Source: Clostridiales bacterium
Lineage (GTDB): Bacteria > Bacillota > Clostridia > Lachnospirales > Lachnospiraceae
Direction of reading: 5' to 3'
NCBI GenBank assembly: GCA_019416265.1
Contig: DXXQ01000045.1
Coordinates: forward strand, 1 to 23,761
Length of the DNA stretch: 23,761 bases
Shown: positions 14,835 to 21,544 of the stretch, one piece after another
How the letters are laid out: each line of letters starts with the position of its first letter
How positions within the stretch are numbered: the stretch's first letter is position 1
The notes under the pieces: model-generated
The model's input: the letters and a program-made list of their open reading frames with translations, nothing else
Told to the model about the DNA's origin: nothing
Databases searched by the model: none
Made by a program: the position numbers and the translations under genes

Positions 14835-15194
14835 TTGAAAGAAAATAAACGTGCTGTCGGAAAACTGTATGAGGAGAAGGCGGCTGCCTATTTAAAGGAT
14901 CAGGGGCTCAGGATTATTCAGAGGAATTACCGGGTAAGAACAGGAGAGATTGATCTGATCGCACAGGACGGGGAGTATCTCGTTTTCGTGGAGGTGAAAT
15001 ACAGAAGCACAGGGAAATCAGGCTGTGCGCTCTGTGCAGTGGACGCCGCCAAGCAGCGCTCCATCAGCCGGACGGCTGTGTATTACTTAACCACCGCAGG
15101 AAAAGAAGGGGACATTCCCTGCCGTTTCGATGTGGTGGGGTTCGACGGAGAACAGGTGCAGTGGGTCAAAAATGCCTTTGACTACTGCTGGTAA
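14835..15194 (+). CDS. yraN: YraN/UPF0102 endonuclease-like protein
   Basis: A member of the UPF0102 family with a PD-(D/E)xK nuclease-like core. I choose the TTG at 14835, preceded by AGAAGGA (14823-14829). It gives a 119-residue protein starting at the family's usual point, with NKRAVGKLYEEKAAAYL near the N-terminus. The frame is open from another TTG at 14769, but that would add 22 very basic residues and has no ribosome binding site. Catalytic-type residues are in TGEIDLIA (Asp40) and FVEVKYR (Glu53, Lys55). Biological role is poorly known; it usually sits beside rnhB, as here. The last gene of the run, pgeF, starts 56 bases later. Confidence 0.9.
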   Translation: MKENKRAVGKLYEEKAAAYLKDQGLRIIQRNYRVRTGEIDLIAQDGEYLVFVEVKYRSTGKSGCALCAVDAAKQRSISRTAVYYLTTAGKEGDIPCRFDVVGFDGEQVQWVKNAFDYCW

Positions 15195-15250
15195 GGAAAA
15201 ACAACAGTTTTTTTGTCTGCTGCGCCGGACGCAGCGGGATGGGAGGAAAA

Positions 15251-16105
15251 ATGGAAATCAAATGGTTCAGCGAGAAGCTGGAAAAAATGAAGGTTCATGA
15301 GAGAGCGGGGGTTACGTTTCTCACCTACCCTGCTTTTGATAACATGCCGGAAATTGTACATGGCTTCAGTACCCGTCTGGGCGGTGTAAGCCAGGGGATG
15401 TATTCCTCCATGAATTTAAGCTTTACCAGAGGAGACAAGGAGGAGGCGGTGAGAGAAAATTACCGAAGGATTGCCGCCGCCGTAGGCTTTTCACCGGAGG
15501 ATATCGTCACCTCGGATCAGACTCATACAGCCAATGTCCGTGTGATCACGGAGGAGGACAGAGGAAATGGCATTACGAAGCCCCGTCCCTATCAGGATGT
15601 GGACGGGATGATCACCAATGTGCCGGGGCTTGTTCTTGCCACCTTTTATGCAGACTGTGTTCCCCTCTATTTTGTGGATCCTGTACATAAGGCCGTCGGC
15701 CTTTCCCATTCCGGATGGAGAGGCACTGTGGCAAAAATCGGCCGTGTGACCATAGAAAAAATGTCACGGGAATACGGCACAAGGCCGGAGGAGCTTTATG
15801 TGGCTGTGGGCCCCTCAATTTGCCGGGACTGTTACGAAGTCAGCGAGGATGTGACCGAAGAATTTAAAAAAGCGTTTCCAAAGGAGAGCTGGGACAGGCT
15901 TTTTTATGAAAAAGGGAACGGAAAATATCAGCTGGATCTGTGGGAGGCCAATCGTCAGATCTTCCTGGAGGCGGGAGTGGAAGAGGGGCATATTTCCATG
16001 CCCAATATCTGTACCTGCTGCAATCCGGAATTTTTGTTTTCCCACAGGGCTTCCAAAGGAAAGAGGGGAAATCTCGGCGCTTTTCTCGGGATTCGAAAAA
16101 AATAA
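15251..16105 (+). CDS. pgeF: Multi-copper polyphenol oxidase/laccase-domain purine nucleosidase (PgeF/YfiH)
   Basis: A YfiH/PgeF (DUF152) protein. Family members have been reported as purine nucleoside phosphorylase/adenosine deaminase-like or peptidoglycan-editing enzymes, despite the old laccase name. The His-Cys-His metal site is visible as SDQTHTANV (His92), ADCVPLYF (Cys136) and GLSHSGWRG (His153). GFSTRLGGVS near the N-terminus and NICTCCNPEFLFSHRA near the C-terminus are also typical. The ATG at 15251 (284 residues) is preferred because GGGAGG at 15241-15246 precedes it, although the spacing is short; ATG at 15239 is possible but lacks a ribosome binding site. It ends at a strong bidirectional terminator. 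Confidence 0.92.
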   Translation: MEIKWFSEKLEKMKVHERAGVTFLTYPAFDNMPEIVHGFSTRLGGVSQGMYSSMNLSFTRGDKEEAVRENYRRIAAAVGFSPEDIVTSDQTHTANVRVITEEDRGNGITKPRPYQDVDGMITNVPGLVLATFYADCVPLYFVDPVHKAVGLSHSGWRGTVAKIGRVTIEKMSREYGTRPEELYVAVGPSICRDCYEVSEDVTEEFKKAFPKESWDRLFYEKGNGKYQLDLWEANRQIFLEAGVEEGHISMPNICTCCNPEFLFSHRASKGKRGNLGAFLGIRKK

Positions 16106-16127
16106 GAAAAAGGTAAACACAAGATTA

Positions 16128-16165
16128 AAAAAGCTTCCGGAGCTGCAAGGTTCCGGAAGCTTTTT
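16128..16165. terminator. Bidirectional terminator between pgeF and prs
   Basis: GCTTCCGGA (16133-16141) pairs perfectly with TCCGGAAGC (16152-16160) across a ten-base loop. Flanking A and T runs (16128-16132 and 16161-16165) let it terminate transcripts from both sides. It separates the convergent pgeF and prs genes. Confidence 0.93.
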
Positions 16166-16174
16166 GCATAAAGA

Positions 16175-17353
16175 TTATTCTTCGTTGTTGTTGATGCGTC
16201 TCATGAGATCCATGATCTTTTCGTTGCTGGAACGAACTTTCTCAACAGAAACGTCATGGTTGATGATGTCAATGATACTTGCCAGGTATTTGCTCATGTT
16301 TGCCTCGATATAATATGGCTTGGTGAGCAGCTCAGGCAGGCGGTAGTTCAGGTTGGTTGTGATCACATAGTCTAACCAGCCTTTCTGGTAGTATTCGTCA
16401 AATTTATCCAGGCCGTCTGTGAAAAGACCGTAGGTGGTGCAGACAAATACGCGTCTTGCTTTGCGGGCTTTTAACTGTTTGGCAACGTCCAGCATACTTC
16501 CGCCGGAGGAAATCATATCGTCGATAATCACTACATCCTTGCCCTCAACAGAATCTCCCAGGAATTCGTGAGCGACGATGGGGTTTTTGCCGTTGACAAT
16601 GGTGGAGTAGTCGCGGCGTTTGTAGAACATACCCATATCAACTCCGAGGATGTTGGAGAAGTATACAGCTCTGGACATTGCGCCTTCGTCAGGGCTGATG
16701 ATCATCAGATGCTCGTTGTCTGCCTTCAGATCCGGAACGTTCTTTACAAGGGCTTTCAGGAACTGATAGGTAGGGAAGAAGTTGTCGAAGCCTTTCAGAG
16801 GAACGGCATTCTGTACACGGGGGTCATGAGCATCAAAGGTAATGATGTTTGCAACACCCATGTCGCTTAACTCCTTCAGAGCGATGGCGCAGTCAAGAGA
16901 CTCTCTCTTTGTACGTCTGTGCTGACGGCCTTCGTAAAGGAATGGCATGATTACGTTGATACGATGAGCCTTTCCTGTAGCGGCAGAGATGATTCTCTTT
17001 AAGTCCTGGAAGTGGTTGTCTGGTGACATGTGGTTTTCGTGACCGCATACAGAATAAGTCTGGCTGTAGTTGGTAACGTCTACCATAATATATAAGTCAG
17101 TACCGCGGACGGATTCTTTAATGTAGCCCTTGCCTTCGCCGGTTCCAAAACGCGGACACTCACATTCTACAAGGAATGAATCCTCAACATAACCCTGTGG
17201 GATGATGCTGAGAGTTTTTTTGCAAAGAAGCTCACGGCGGAAGCGGACAAGCTTCTTATCAACTTCTTCAGCAAGCTCACGGCAGCCTGCAAGAGCTGCA
17301 ATGCGAATTGGGGCAACTGGCATAGATTTCTCAAGTAATTCTATGTTTGGCAT
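16175..17353 (-). CDS. prs: Ribose-phosphate pyrophosphokinase, long divergent form
   Basis: PRPP synthetase makes 5-phosphoribosyl-1-pyrophosphate from ribose 5-phosphate and ATP. At 392 residues it is about 75 longer than the classical enzyme. The phosphoribosyl-binding loop is VVIIDDMISSGGS (274-286). The ATP-side segment reads FLYEGRQHRRTKRES (138-152) where classical enzymes have YARQDRK-type sequence, and the metal/substrate loop is FDAHDPRVQN (173-182) instead of the usual DLHA. The first 60 residues and the long C-terminus beyond 315 have no counterpart in the short form. Similar long forms occur in Clostridia. AGGAGG (plus 17360-17365 on the complementary strand) is six bases from the ATG. 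It is monocistronic, with its own promoter and terminator. Confidence 0.93.
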   Translation of the reverse strand: MPNIELLEKSMPVAPIRIAALAGCRELAEEVDKKLVRFRRELLCKKTLSIIPQGYVEDSFLVECECPRFGTGEGKGYIKESVRGTDLYIMVDVTNYSQTYSVCGHENHMSPDNHFQDLKRIISAATGKAHRINVIMPFLYEGRQHRRTKRESLDCAIALKELSDMGVANIITFDAHDPRVQNAVPLKGFDNFFPTYQFLKALVKNVPDLKADNEHLMIISPDEGAMSRAVYFSNILGVDMGMFYKRRDYSTIVNGKNPIVAHEFLGDSVEGKDVVIIDDMISSGGSMLDVAKQLKARKARRVFVCTTYGLFTDGLDKFDEYYQKGWLDYVITTNLNYRLPELLTKPYYIEANMSKYLASIIDIINHDVSVEKVRSSNEKIMDLMRRINNNEE

Positions 17354-17421
17354 ATTATTCCTCCTGAGTAGTTTGAATTTAATTGAATACTGTGTAAGTA
17401 AAAATTAACATACCTATTACA

Positions 17422-17450
17422 TTTATAACATTTCACCCAATTTCAGTCAA
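17422..17450 (-). promoter_or_regulatory. Promoter of prs
   Basis: On the minus strand TTGACT (17450-17445), 17 bases, then TATAAA (17427-17422), giving a leader of about 60 bases before prs. A hairpin-forming inverted repeat (GATTTTTTCC at 17461-17470 with GGAAAAATC at 17480-17488) lies just upstream of the -35 and could be a regulatory site. Confidence 0.75.
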
Positions 17451-17547
17451 GGAATTTATTGATTTTTTCCATGAAATCAGGAAAAATCTGCCTCTTTTAT
17501 TTCAATAAATAAATGTTTTGAACTCATGTCATAAATTTTTGAGAACG

Positions 17548-17581
17548 AAAAAAAACGGCTATATCGGGTTATATATAGTCG
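17548..17581 (-). terminator. Terminator of small RNA A
   Basis: On the minus strand CGACTATAT (17581-17573) pairs with ATATAGCCG (17564-17556), with one G-T pair, followed by eight T (17555-17548). Confidence 0.8.
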
Positions 17582-17672
17582 CTTTTGGCACAGGTTTGTA
17601 TGTTCAGGTGCGGAGGTATCCCATACAAACTGCTATAACAAGTGACTTAATACGGATGTTCCTGTACTGCTA
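17548..17672 (-). ncRNA. Predicted small RNA A (minus strand) with ACCTCC apical loop
   Basis: About 125 bases on the minus strand between a good promoter (17706-17679) and an intrinsic terminator (17581-17548), with no plausible protein. The main hairpin has a perfect nine-base stem, GTTTGTATG with CATACAAAC (17630-17622 and 17602-17594). Its 19-base loop contains ACCTCC (plus 17612-17617 reads GGAGGT), complementary to a Shine-Dalgarno. A small hairpin (TAC-GGA/TCC-GTA) lies nearer the 5' end. No Rfam family is recognised. The matched divergent RNA at 17804-17994 supports a genuine RNA locus. Confidence 0.6.
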
Positions 17673-17678
17673 CTCTGT

Positions 17679-17706
17679 ATTTTAACAAAAAAATCTGGGA
17701 AAACAA
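17679..17706 (-). promoter_or_regulatory. Promoter of small RNA A
   Basis: On the minus strand TTGTTT (17706-17701), 16 bases, TAAAAT (17684-17679). The longer frame GGCTTG, 18 bases, TTAAAATA is shared exactly in spacing with the divergent promoter at 17770-17797. Confidence 0.65.
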
Positions 17707-17772
17707 GCCGCCGGGGGGGATTTGAAAAAATAAAAACAAGAAAATTAAAAAAGTATCCCCCGGGGAGGCTTG
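17704..17772. repeat. Inverted repeat between the two divergent small-RNA promoters
   Basis: CAAGCCGCCGGGGGGGAT (17704-17721) and ATCCCCCGGGGAGGCTTG (17755-17772) are reverse complements at 15 of 18 positions, separated by 33 bases of almost pure A/T. Each arm runs into the -35 of the promoter pointing away from it. The GC-rich arms stand out sharply from their surroundings. Likely readings are paired activator/repressor sites or the remnant of a duplicated promoter. Confidence 0.75.
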
Positions 17773-17797
17773 CGTAAAGATCTGTATCTGTTAAAAT
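17770..17797 (+). promoter_or_regulatory. Promoter of small RNA B
   Basis: TTGCGT (17770-17775), 16 bases, TAAAAT (17792-17797), directly abutting the right arm of the inverted repeat. Same geometry as the divergent promoter of small RNA A. Confidence 0.65.
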
Positions 17798-17803
17798 ATA
17801 AAC

Positions 17804-17994
17804 AAGCACAAAGAACTGTGCGTCATGTACTCTGATAATACAGCGAAACCTCCACATATCCTTCGATGGTATTTAGAGTGCAGGTTAAAAATCCCATTTC
17901 TGTTCTTTCTATTATGGCATGGGAGCAAAAGAAAGAGCAGAGCAATACCTTTCGAAAAAGACAGTTATAGACCGCGCTATAACTGCCTTTTTTT
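17804..17994 (+). ncRNA. Predicted small RNA B (plus strand) with ACCTCC apical loop
   Basis: About 190 bases on the plus strand from the promoter at 17770-17797 to a terminator, with no plausible protein. Visible structure: a 5' hairpin GCACA/TGTGC (17806-17821). A second hairpin is built from ACTCT/AGAGT (17829-17833, 17875-17879), AATAC/GTATT (17837-17841, 17869-17873) and CGAA/TTCG (17844-17847, 17862-17865), with a 14-base loop that begins ACCTCC (17848-17853). A third is a ten-base stem CTGTTCTTTC with GAAAGAGCAG (17900-17909, 17931-17940; one G-T pair). The terminator hairpin follows. 6S RNA was considered because of size, but the end-to-end closing stem was not found. Confidence 0.6.
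17962..17994 (+). terminator. Terminator of small RNA B
   Basis: CAGTTATAG (17962-17970), loop ACCGCG, CTATAACTG (17977-17985), then CC and seven T (17988-17994). Confidence 0.88.
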
Positions 17995-18024
17995 ATGTTC
18001 GCCGTAAGCGCACATAATAAGAAG

Positions 18025-18054
18025 AAACTTCCTGCCATTGTGCCGGGAGTTTTT
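18025..18054 (+). terminator. Second terminator-like hairpin downstream of small RNA B
   Basis: AAACTTCCTGC (18025-18035) pairs with GCCGGGAGTTT (18042-18052) with one mismatch and one G-T wobble, followed by T. It lies about 30 bases after the first terminator and may be a back-up terminator insulating the DUF512-der promoter. Confidence 0.65.
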
Positions 18055-18071
18055 CTTTGTTAAATTTTTTG

Positions 18072-18100
18072 TTGTATTTTTTTTGTAAAGTTGGTATGAT
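18072..18100 (+). promoter_or_regulatory. Promoter of the DUF512-der-plsY-gpsA operon
   Basis: TTGTAT (18072-18077), 17 bases, TATGAT (18095-18100) with TGG immediately before it (extended -10). It leaves a leader of about 100 bases in which I see only a possible GTTTAT/ATAAAC pairing (around 18125-18171) and no known riboswitch. Confidence 0.75.
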
Positions 18101-18205
18101 AAACGAGAAATAGTATCCCATATGGTTTATACGGATTCACCCACAAGGATTCGGATTTACATAATAAACATAATGTATTTGATTTTTGAATGGAGCAATC
18201 ATTAA

Positions 18206-19597
18206 ATGAAGAAAAAATCACATGTAATTTCCAGAGTGCTCCCCGGCGGGATTGGGGAAGAGCTGGAATTGAAACCGGGCGACATACTGGTTTCGATTAA
18301 CGGACAGCCCATAGAGGATGTGTTTGATTACCGTTATCTGATGAATGACGAATATGTAGAACTTCTTATAAAAAAAACCAATGGCGAAGAATGGGAGCTT
18401 GAGGTAGAGAAAGAATATGAGGATGATCTGGGGTTGGAGTTTGAGAACAGTTTAATGGATGAATACCGTTCCTGCTCCAACCACTGCATGTTCTGTTTTA
18501 TTGACCAGATGCCCCCGAATATGAGGGAGACTCTGTATTTTAAAGATGACGATTCCAGACTTTCTTTTTTGCAGGGGAATTATGTGACCCTGACAAATAT
18601 GAGCGATTATGACCTGGAGCGAATCATCCGTTTTCACCTGTCTCCGATTAATGTGTCTTTCCAGACCATGAATCCGCAGCTTCGCTGTGAAATGCTTCAC
18701 AACCGTTTCGCAGGGGACGCGCTGAAAAAGGTGGACCGTCTTTATGAAGGCGGCGTGACTATGAACGGTCAGATTGTACTGTGCAGGGGCGTTAATGACA
18801 AAGAGGAACTGGAATACAGTCTGGAGAAACTCAGCGTTTATGCGCCTGTACTTCAGAGCGTTTCCATCGTACCGGTCGGGCTTACAAAATTCCGTGACGG
18901 ACTTTACCCATTGGAGTCTTTTACAAAAGAAGATGCGGAAGCTCTGCTGGCTCAGGTTCACCGGTGGCAGGAAAAAATGATGAAAGAGTACGGGATTCAT
19001 TTTGTCCATGCTTCGGATGAATGGTACATTCTGGCAGGACAGGAGTTGCCGGAAGAAGAGCGTTATGACGGGTATCTTCAGCTGGAAAACGGCGTGGGTA
19101 TGCTTCGCCTTTTGCAGACGGAGATCCAGGACAGTCTTGAAACGGTGACAGGCGACCACAGGGAAATCCATTTGTCAGCCGCAACCGGTAAACTGGCAGC
19201 GCCTTTTATCCGGAGATTTTTGTCCCTGATAGGAGAGAAATTCCCAAATCTGGATGCCCAGGTATATGAAATCGAGAACCGTTTCTTCGGTGAAAAGATT
19301 ACGGTGTCCGGTCTTATTACCGGCAAAGACTTAAAAGAACAGCTCAAAGGGCAGAAGCTCGGTGAAAAGCTTCTTCTCCCCTGCAATATGCTGAGGAGCG
19401 GCGAGGATGTCTTTCTGGACGATGTGACAGTGGAGGAGCTTGCCGGGGAGCTGGGCGTTGAAATTGTAATTGTAGATGAGAGCGGGGAAGACTTTGTGAA
19501 AAGTGTTTTGAATCCCCCTGACCATAAAAAAGTAAAAAGGAGACAAATTTATGAGCAAACCAGTAGTTGCAATTGTGGGCAGACCGAATGTAGGTAA
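18206..19597 (+). CDS. DUF512 protein with PDZ and radical-SAM-like Fe-S motif
   Basis: A 463-residue protein of the DUF512 family. Residues 1-60 form a PDZ-like domain (VLPGGIGEELELKPGDILVSINGQ pattern). Then comes CSNHCMFC (Cys90, Cys94, Cys97), the Cx3Cx2C signature of radical-SAM enzymes, and a TIM-barrel-like middle. The C-terminal half (about 280-440) is the DUF512 region. The reaction is unknown; it is widely kept next to der in Clostridia. The ribosome binding site is weak (TGGAG at 18191-18195, ten bases from ATG). Its last 47 bases overlap der in another frame, giving an unusual tail ending CNCGQTECR. It heads the operon and is probably translationally coupled to der. Confidence 0.88.
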   Translation: MKKKSHVISRVLPGGIGEELELKPGDILVSINGQPIEDVFDYRYLMNDEYVELLIKKTNGEEWELEVEKEYEDDLGLEFENSLMDEYRSCSNHCMFCFIDQMPPNMRETLYFKDDDSRLSFLQGNYVTLTNMSDYDLERIIRFHLSPINVSFQTMNPQLRCEMLHNRFAGDALKKVDRLYEGGVTMNGQIVLCRGVNDKEELEYSLEKLSVYAPVLQSVSIVPVGLTKFRDGLYPLESFTKEDAEALLAQVHRWQEKMMKEYGIHFVHASDEWYILAGQELPEEERYDGYLQLENGVGMLRLLQTEIQDSLETVTGDHREIHLSAATGKLAAPFIRRFLSLIGEKFPNLDAQVYEIENRFFGEKITVSGLITGKDLKEQLKGQKLGEKLLLPCNMLRSGEDVFLDDVTVEELAGELGVEIVIVDESGEDFVKSVLNPPDHKKVKRRQIYEQTSSCNCGQTECR

Positions 19598-20876
19598 GTC
19601 TACATTGTTTAATGCGCTTGCCGGCGAAAAAATATCTATTGTCAAAGATACGCCGGGAGTTACCAGAGACAGGATTTACGCAGACGTATCCTGGCTGGAT
19701 AAAACCTTTACCATGATCGATACAGGCGGTATTGAGCCGGACAGCAGTGATATCATTCTTTCCCAGATGAGAGAACAGGCACAGATCGCCATTGATACTG
19801 CAGACGTTATTGTCTTTATCACAGACGTTCATCAGGGACTTGTGGATTCAGATTCCAAGGTTGCAGATATGCTCAGACGAAGCGGCAAACCGGTTGTACT
19901 TGTTGTAAATAAAGTGGACAGTGTCCAGAAGTTTATGATGGATGTCTATGAGTTCTACAATCTGGGAATCGGCGAGCCCATCGCTATTTCCGCGGCAAAC
20001 CGCATGGGACTGGGAGATATGCTTGACGAAGTAGTGAAGCATTTCCCGGAGGACGCAGGAGAAGACGAGGACGATGATATCCCGAGAATCGCCATTGTAG
20101 GTAAGCCTAACGTAGGGAAATCCTCCCTTGTAAACAAGCTTCTGGGAGAGGATCGTGTCATTGTATCCGATATTGCTGGAACTACGAGAGATGCGGTTGA
20201 TACCAGAGTGACCTGGCAGGGAAGGGATTATATCTTTATCGATACTGCAGGTCTTCGCCGCAAGGGAAAGGTTAAAGAGGAGATTGAACGCTACAGCGTG
20301 ATCCGTACTGTGACAGCAGTAGAACGTGCAGATCTTGTTATCGTCATGATCGACGCGTCGGAAGGCGTAACGGAACAGGATGCGAAGATTGCCGGAATTG
20401 CCCATGAAAGGGGTAAGGGCGTGATCATTGCCGTAAACAAATGGGATGCCATTGAAAAAAATGACAAGACCATTTACAGACATACGGAGAAAATCCGAAA
20501 TGTCCTGGCTTATATGCCATATGCGGAGCTTGTTTTCATTTCCGCGAAAACAGGACTTCGTATTCCGAAAATGTTTGAGACGATCGACGCGGTGATTGAG
20601 AATCAGACGCTTCGTGTTCAGACCGGCGTTCTGAACGAGATTCTTTCCGAGGCAGTTGCCATGCAGCAGCCGCCGTCTGACAAGGGCAAACGTCTGAAAA
20701 TCTTCTATATGACGCAGGTAGCGGTAAAACCGCCTACATTTGTAATATTTGTTAATGATAAAGAACTGATGCATTTCTCATATGTGAGATATATTGAGAA
20801 TAAGGTTCGTGAGGCATTCGGCTTCAGAGGAACTTCGCTGAAGTTCATAATTCGTGAACGAGGGGAAAAGGAATAA
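19551..20876 (+). CDS. der: Ribosome biogenesis GTPase Der (EngA)
   Basis: A 441-residue double-GTPase for 50S subunit assembly. The first G domain has GRPNVGKST (10-18), DTGG (57-60) and NKVD (120-123). An acidic linker (about 168-177, GEDEDDD) joins it to the second G domain with GKPNVGKSS (184-192), DTAG (231-234) and a later NKWD. A C-terminal KH-like domain (about 350-441) ends in RGTSLKFIIRERGEK, typical of the family. The ATG at 19551 has AGGAG at 19538-19542 and lies within the end of the DUF512 gene. plsY begins three bases after its stop. Confidence 0.98.
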   Translation: MSKPVVAIVGRPNVGKSTLFNALAGEKISIVKDTPGVTRDRIYADVSWLDKTFTMIDTGGIEPDSSDIILSQMREQAQIAIDTADVIVFITDVHQGLVDSDSKVADMLRRSGKPVVLVVNKVDSVQKFMMDVYEFYNLGIGEPIAISAANRMGLGDMLDEVVKHFPEDAGEDEDDDIPRIAIVGKPNVGKSSLVNKLLGEDRVIVSDIAGTTRDAVDTRVTWQGRDYIFIDTAGLRRKGKVKEEIERYSVIRTVTAVERADLVIVMIDASEGVTEQDAKIAGIAHERGKGVIIAVNKWDAIEKNDKTIYRHTEKIRNVLAYMPYAELVFISAKTGLRIPKMFETIDAVIENQTLRVQTGVLNEILSEAVAMQQPPSDKGKRLKIFYMTQVAVKPPTFVIFVNDKELMHFSYVRYIENKVREAFGFRGTSLKFIIRERGEKE

Positions 20877-20879
20877 GAA

Positions 20880-21524
20880 ATGGAACGATTGATTTGTGTG
20901 GCGATCGGATATGCCTGCGGGCTGTTCCAGACCGCTTATCTGATCGGTAAAGTGTATCACACAGACATGCGGAAACATGGAAGCGGAAATCTTGGCTCTA
21001 CCAACGTAATGCGTACCTTGGGGAAAAAAGCAGGAGCGCTGAATCTTCTCGGCGACTGTCTCAAATGCGTAGTTGCAATCCTGATAGCCAGAGCTCTTTA
21101 TGGAAGGACACAGGCAGATATCCTGCCTCTTCTGAGCCTTTATGCAGCTGCCGGATGCGTTCTTGGCCACAATTTTCCGTTTTATCTGAAATTTAAAGGG
21201 GGAAAGGGGATTGCGGCTTCGGTCGGCCTTCTTCTCGCCTTTGATATCAGGATTTTCGCAATATGCGCAGTTGTGTTTTTTGGTCTGTTTTTTACAACAC
21301 ATTATGTGTCTTTGTGTTCTGTCAGCGCCTATGTTACAGCATTGATCTGTATGATCGTTCTGGGACAGATGGGGGCTTACGGCATGGATCTGAATCACAG
21401 GATGGAGCTTTATGTGCTTATGGCGGCGCTTACCATCCTTGCGATTTATCGCCACAGCGCAAACATAAAACGGCTTCTGGATGGAACGGAGAATAAGATC
21501 TATCTCAGCCGGAAACAAAAATAA
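20880..21524 (+). CDS. plsY: Acyl-phosphate:glycerol-3-phosphate acyltransferase PlsY
   Basis: A 214-residue integral membrane enzyme that transfers an acyl group from acyl phosphate to glycerol 3-phosphate, the first step of phospholipid synthesis. Motif 1 is SGNLGSTN (35-42) and motif 2 is GHNFPFYLKFKGGKG (96-110), both glycine-rich as in the family. About five hydrophobic helices are evident (N-terminus, near 52-72, 80-97, 112-135 and 140-160). The ribosome binding site overlaps the end of der (AAAAGGA, around 20865-20871). Downstream gpsA supplies the glycerol 3-phosphate substrate, so the pair forms a functional unit. Confidence 0.97.
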   Translation: MERLICVAIGYACGLFQTAYLIGKVYHTDMRKHGSGNLGSTNVMRTLGKKAGALNLLGDCLKCVVAILIARALYGRTQADILPLLSLYAAAGCVLGHNFPFYLKFKGGKGIAASVGLLLAFDIRIFAICAVVFFGLFFTTHYVSLCSVSAYVTALICMIVLGQMGAYGMDLNHRMELYVLMAALTILAIYRHSANIKRLLDGTENKIYLSRKQK

Positions 21525-21544
21525 AGAAATATGAGGTGAAGGAT

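Noticed and set aside
17581..17640. tRNA or SRP RNA in the small RNA A region
   Set aside because: GTTCAGGTGCGGAGGT on the plus strand hints at a T-loop or SRP-like loop, but no cloverleaf, acceptor stem or SRP tetraloop pattern can be built.
17804..17994. 6S RNA identity for small RNA B
   Set aside because: The size fits, but the 5' and 3' ends do not form the expected closing stem around a central bubble; separate hairpins fit better.
17633..18038. Minus-strand frames of 71-74 codons over the small-RNA region
   Set aside because: They cross promoters, terminators and the inverted repeat, lack ribosome binding sites and show no protein-like pattern.
18452..19171. 239-codon minus-strand frame inside the DUF512 gene
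   Set aside because: It is antisense to a gene with clear PDZ and Cx3Cx2C motifs; its composition looks like a shadow frame.
19848..20774. 308-codon minus-strand frame inside der
   Set aside because: It is antisense to der with no family features; an open shadow frame is common opposite well-biased genes.
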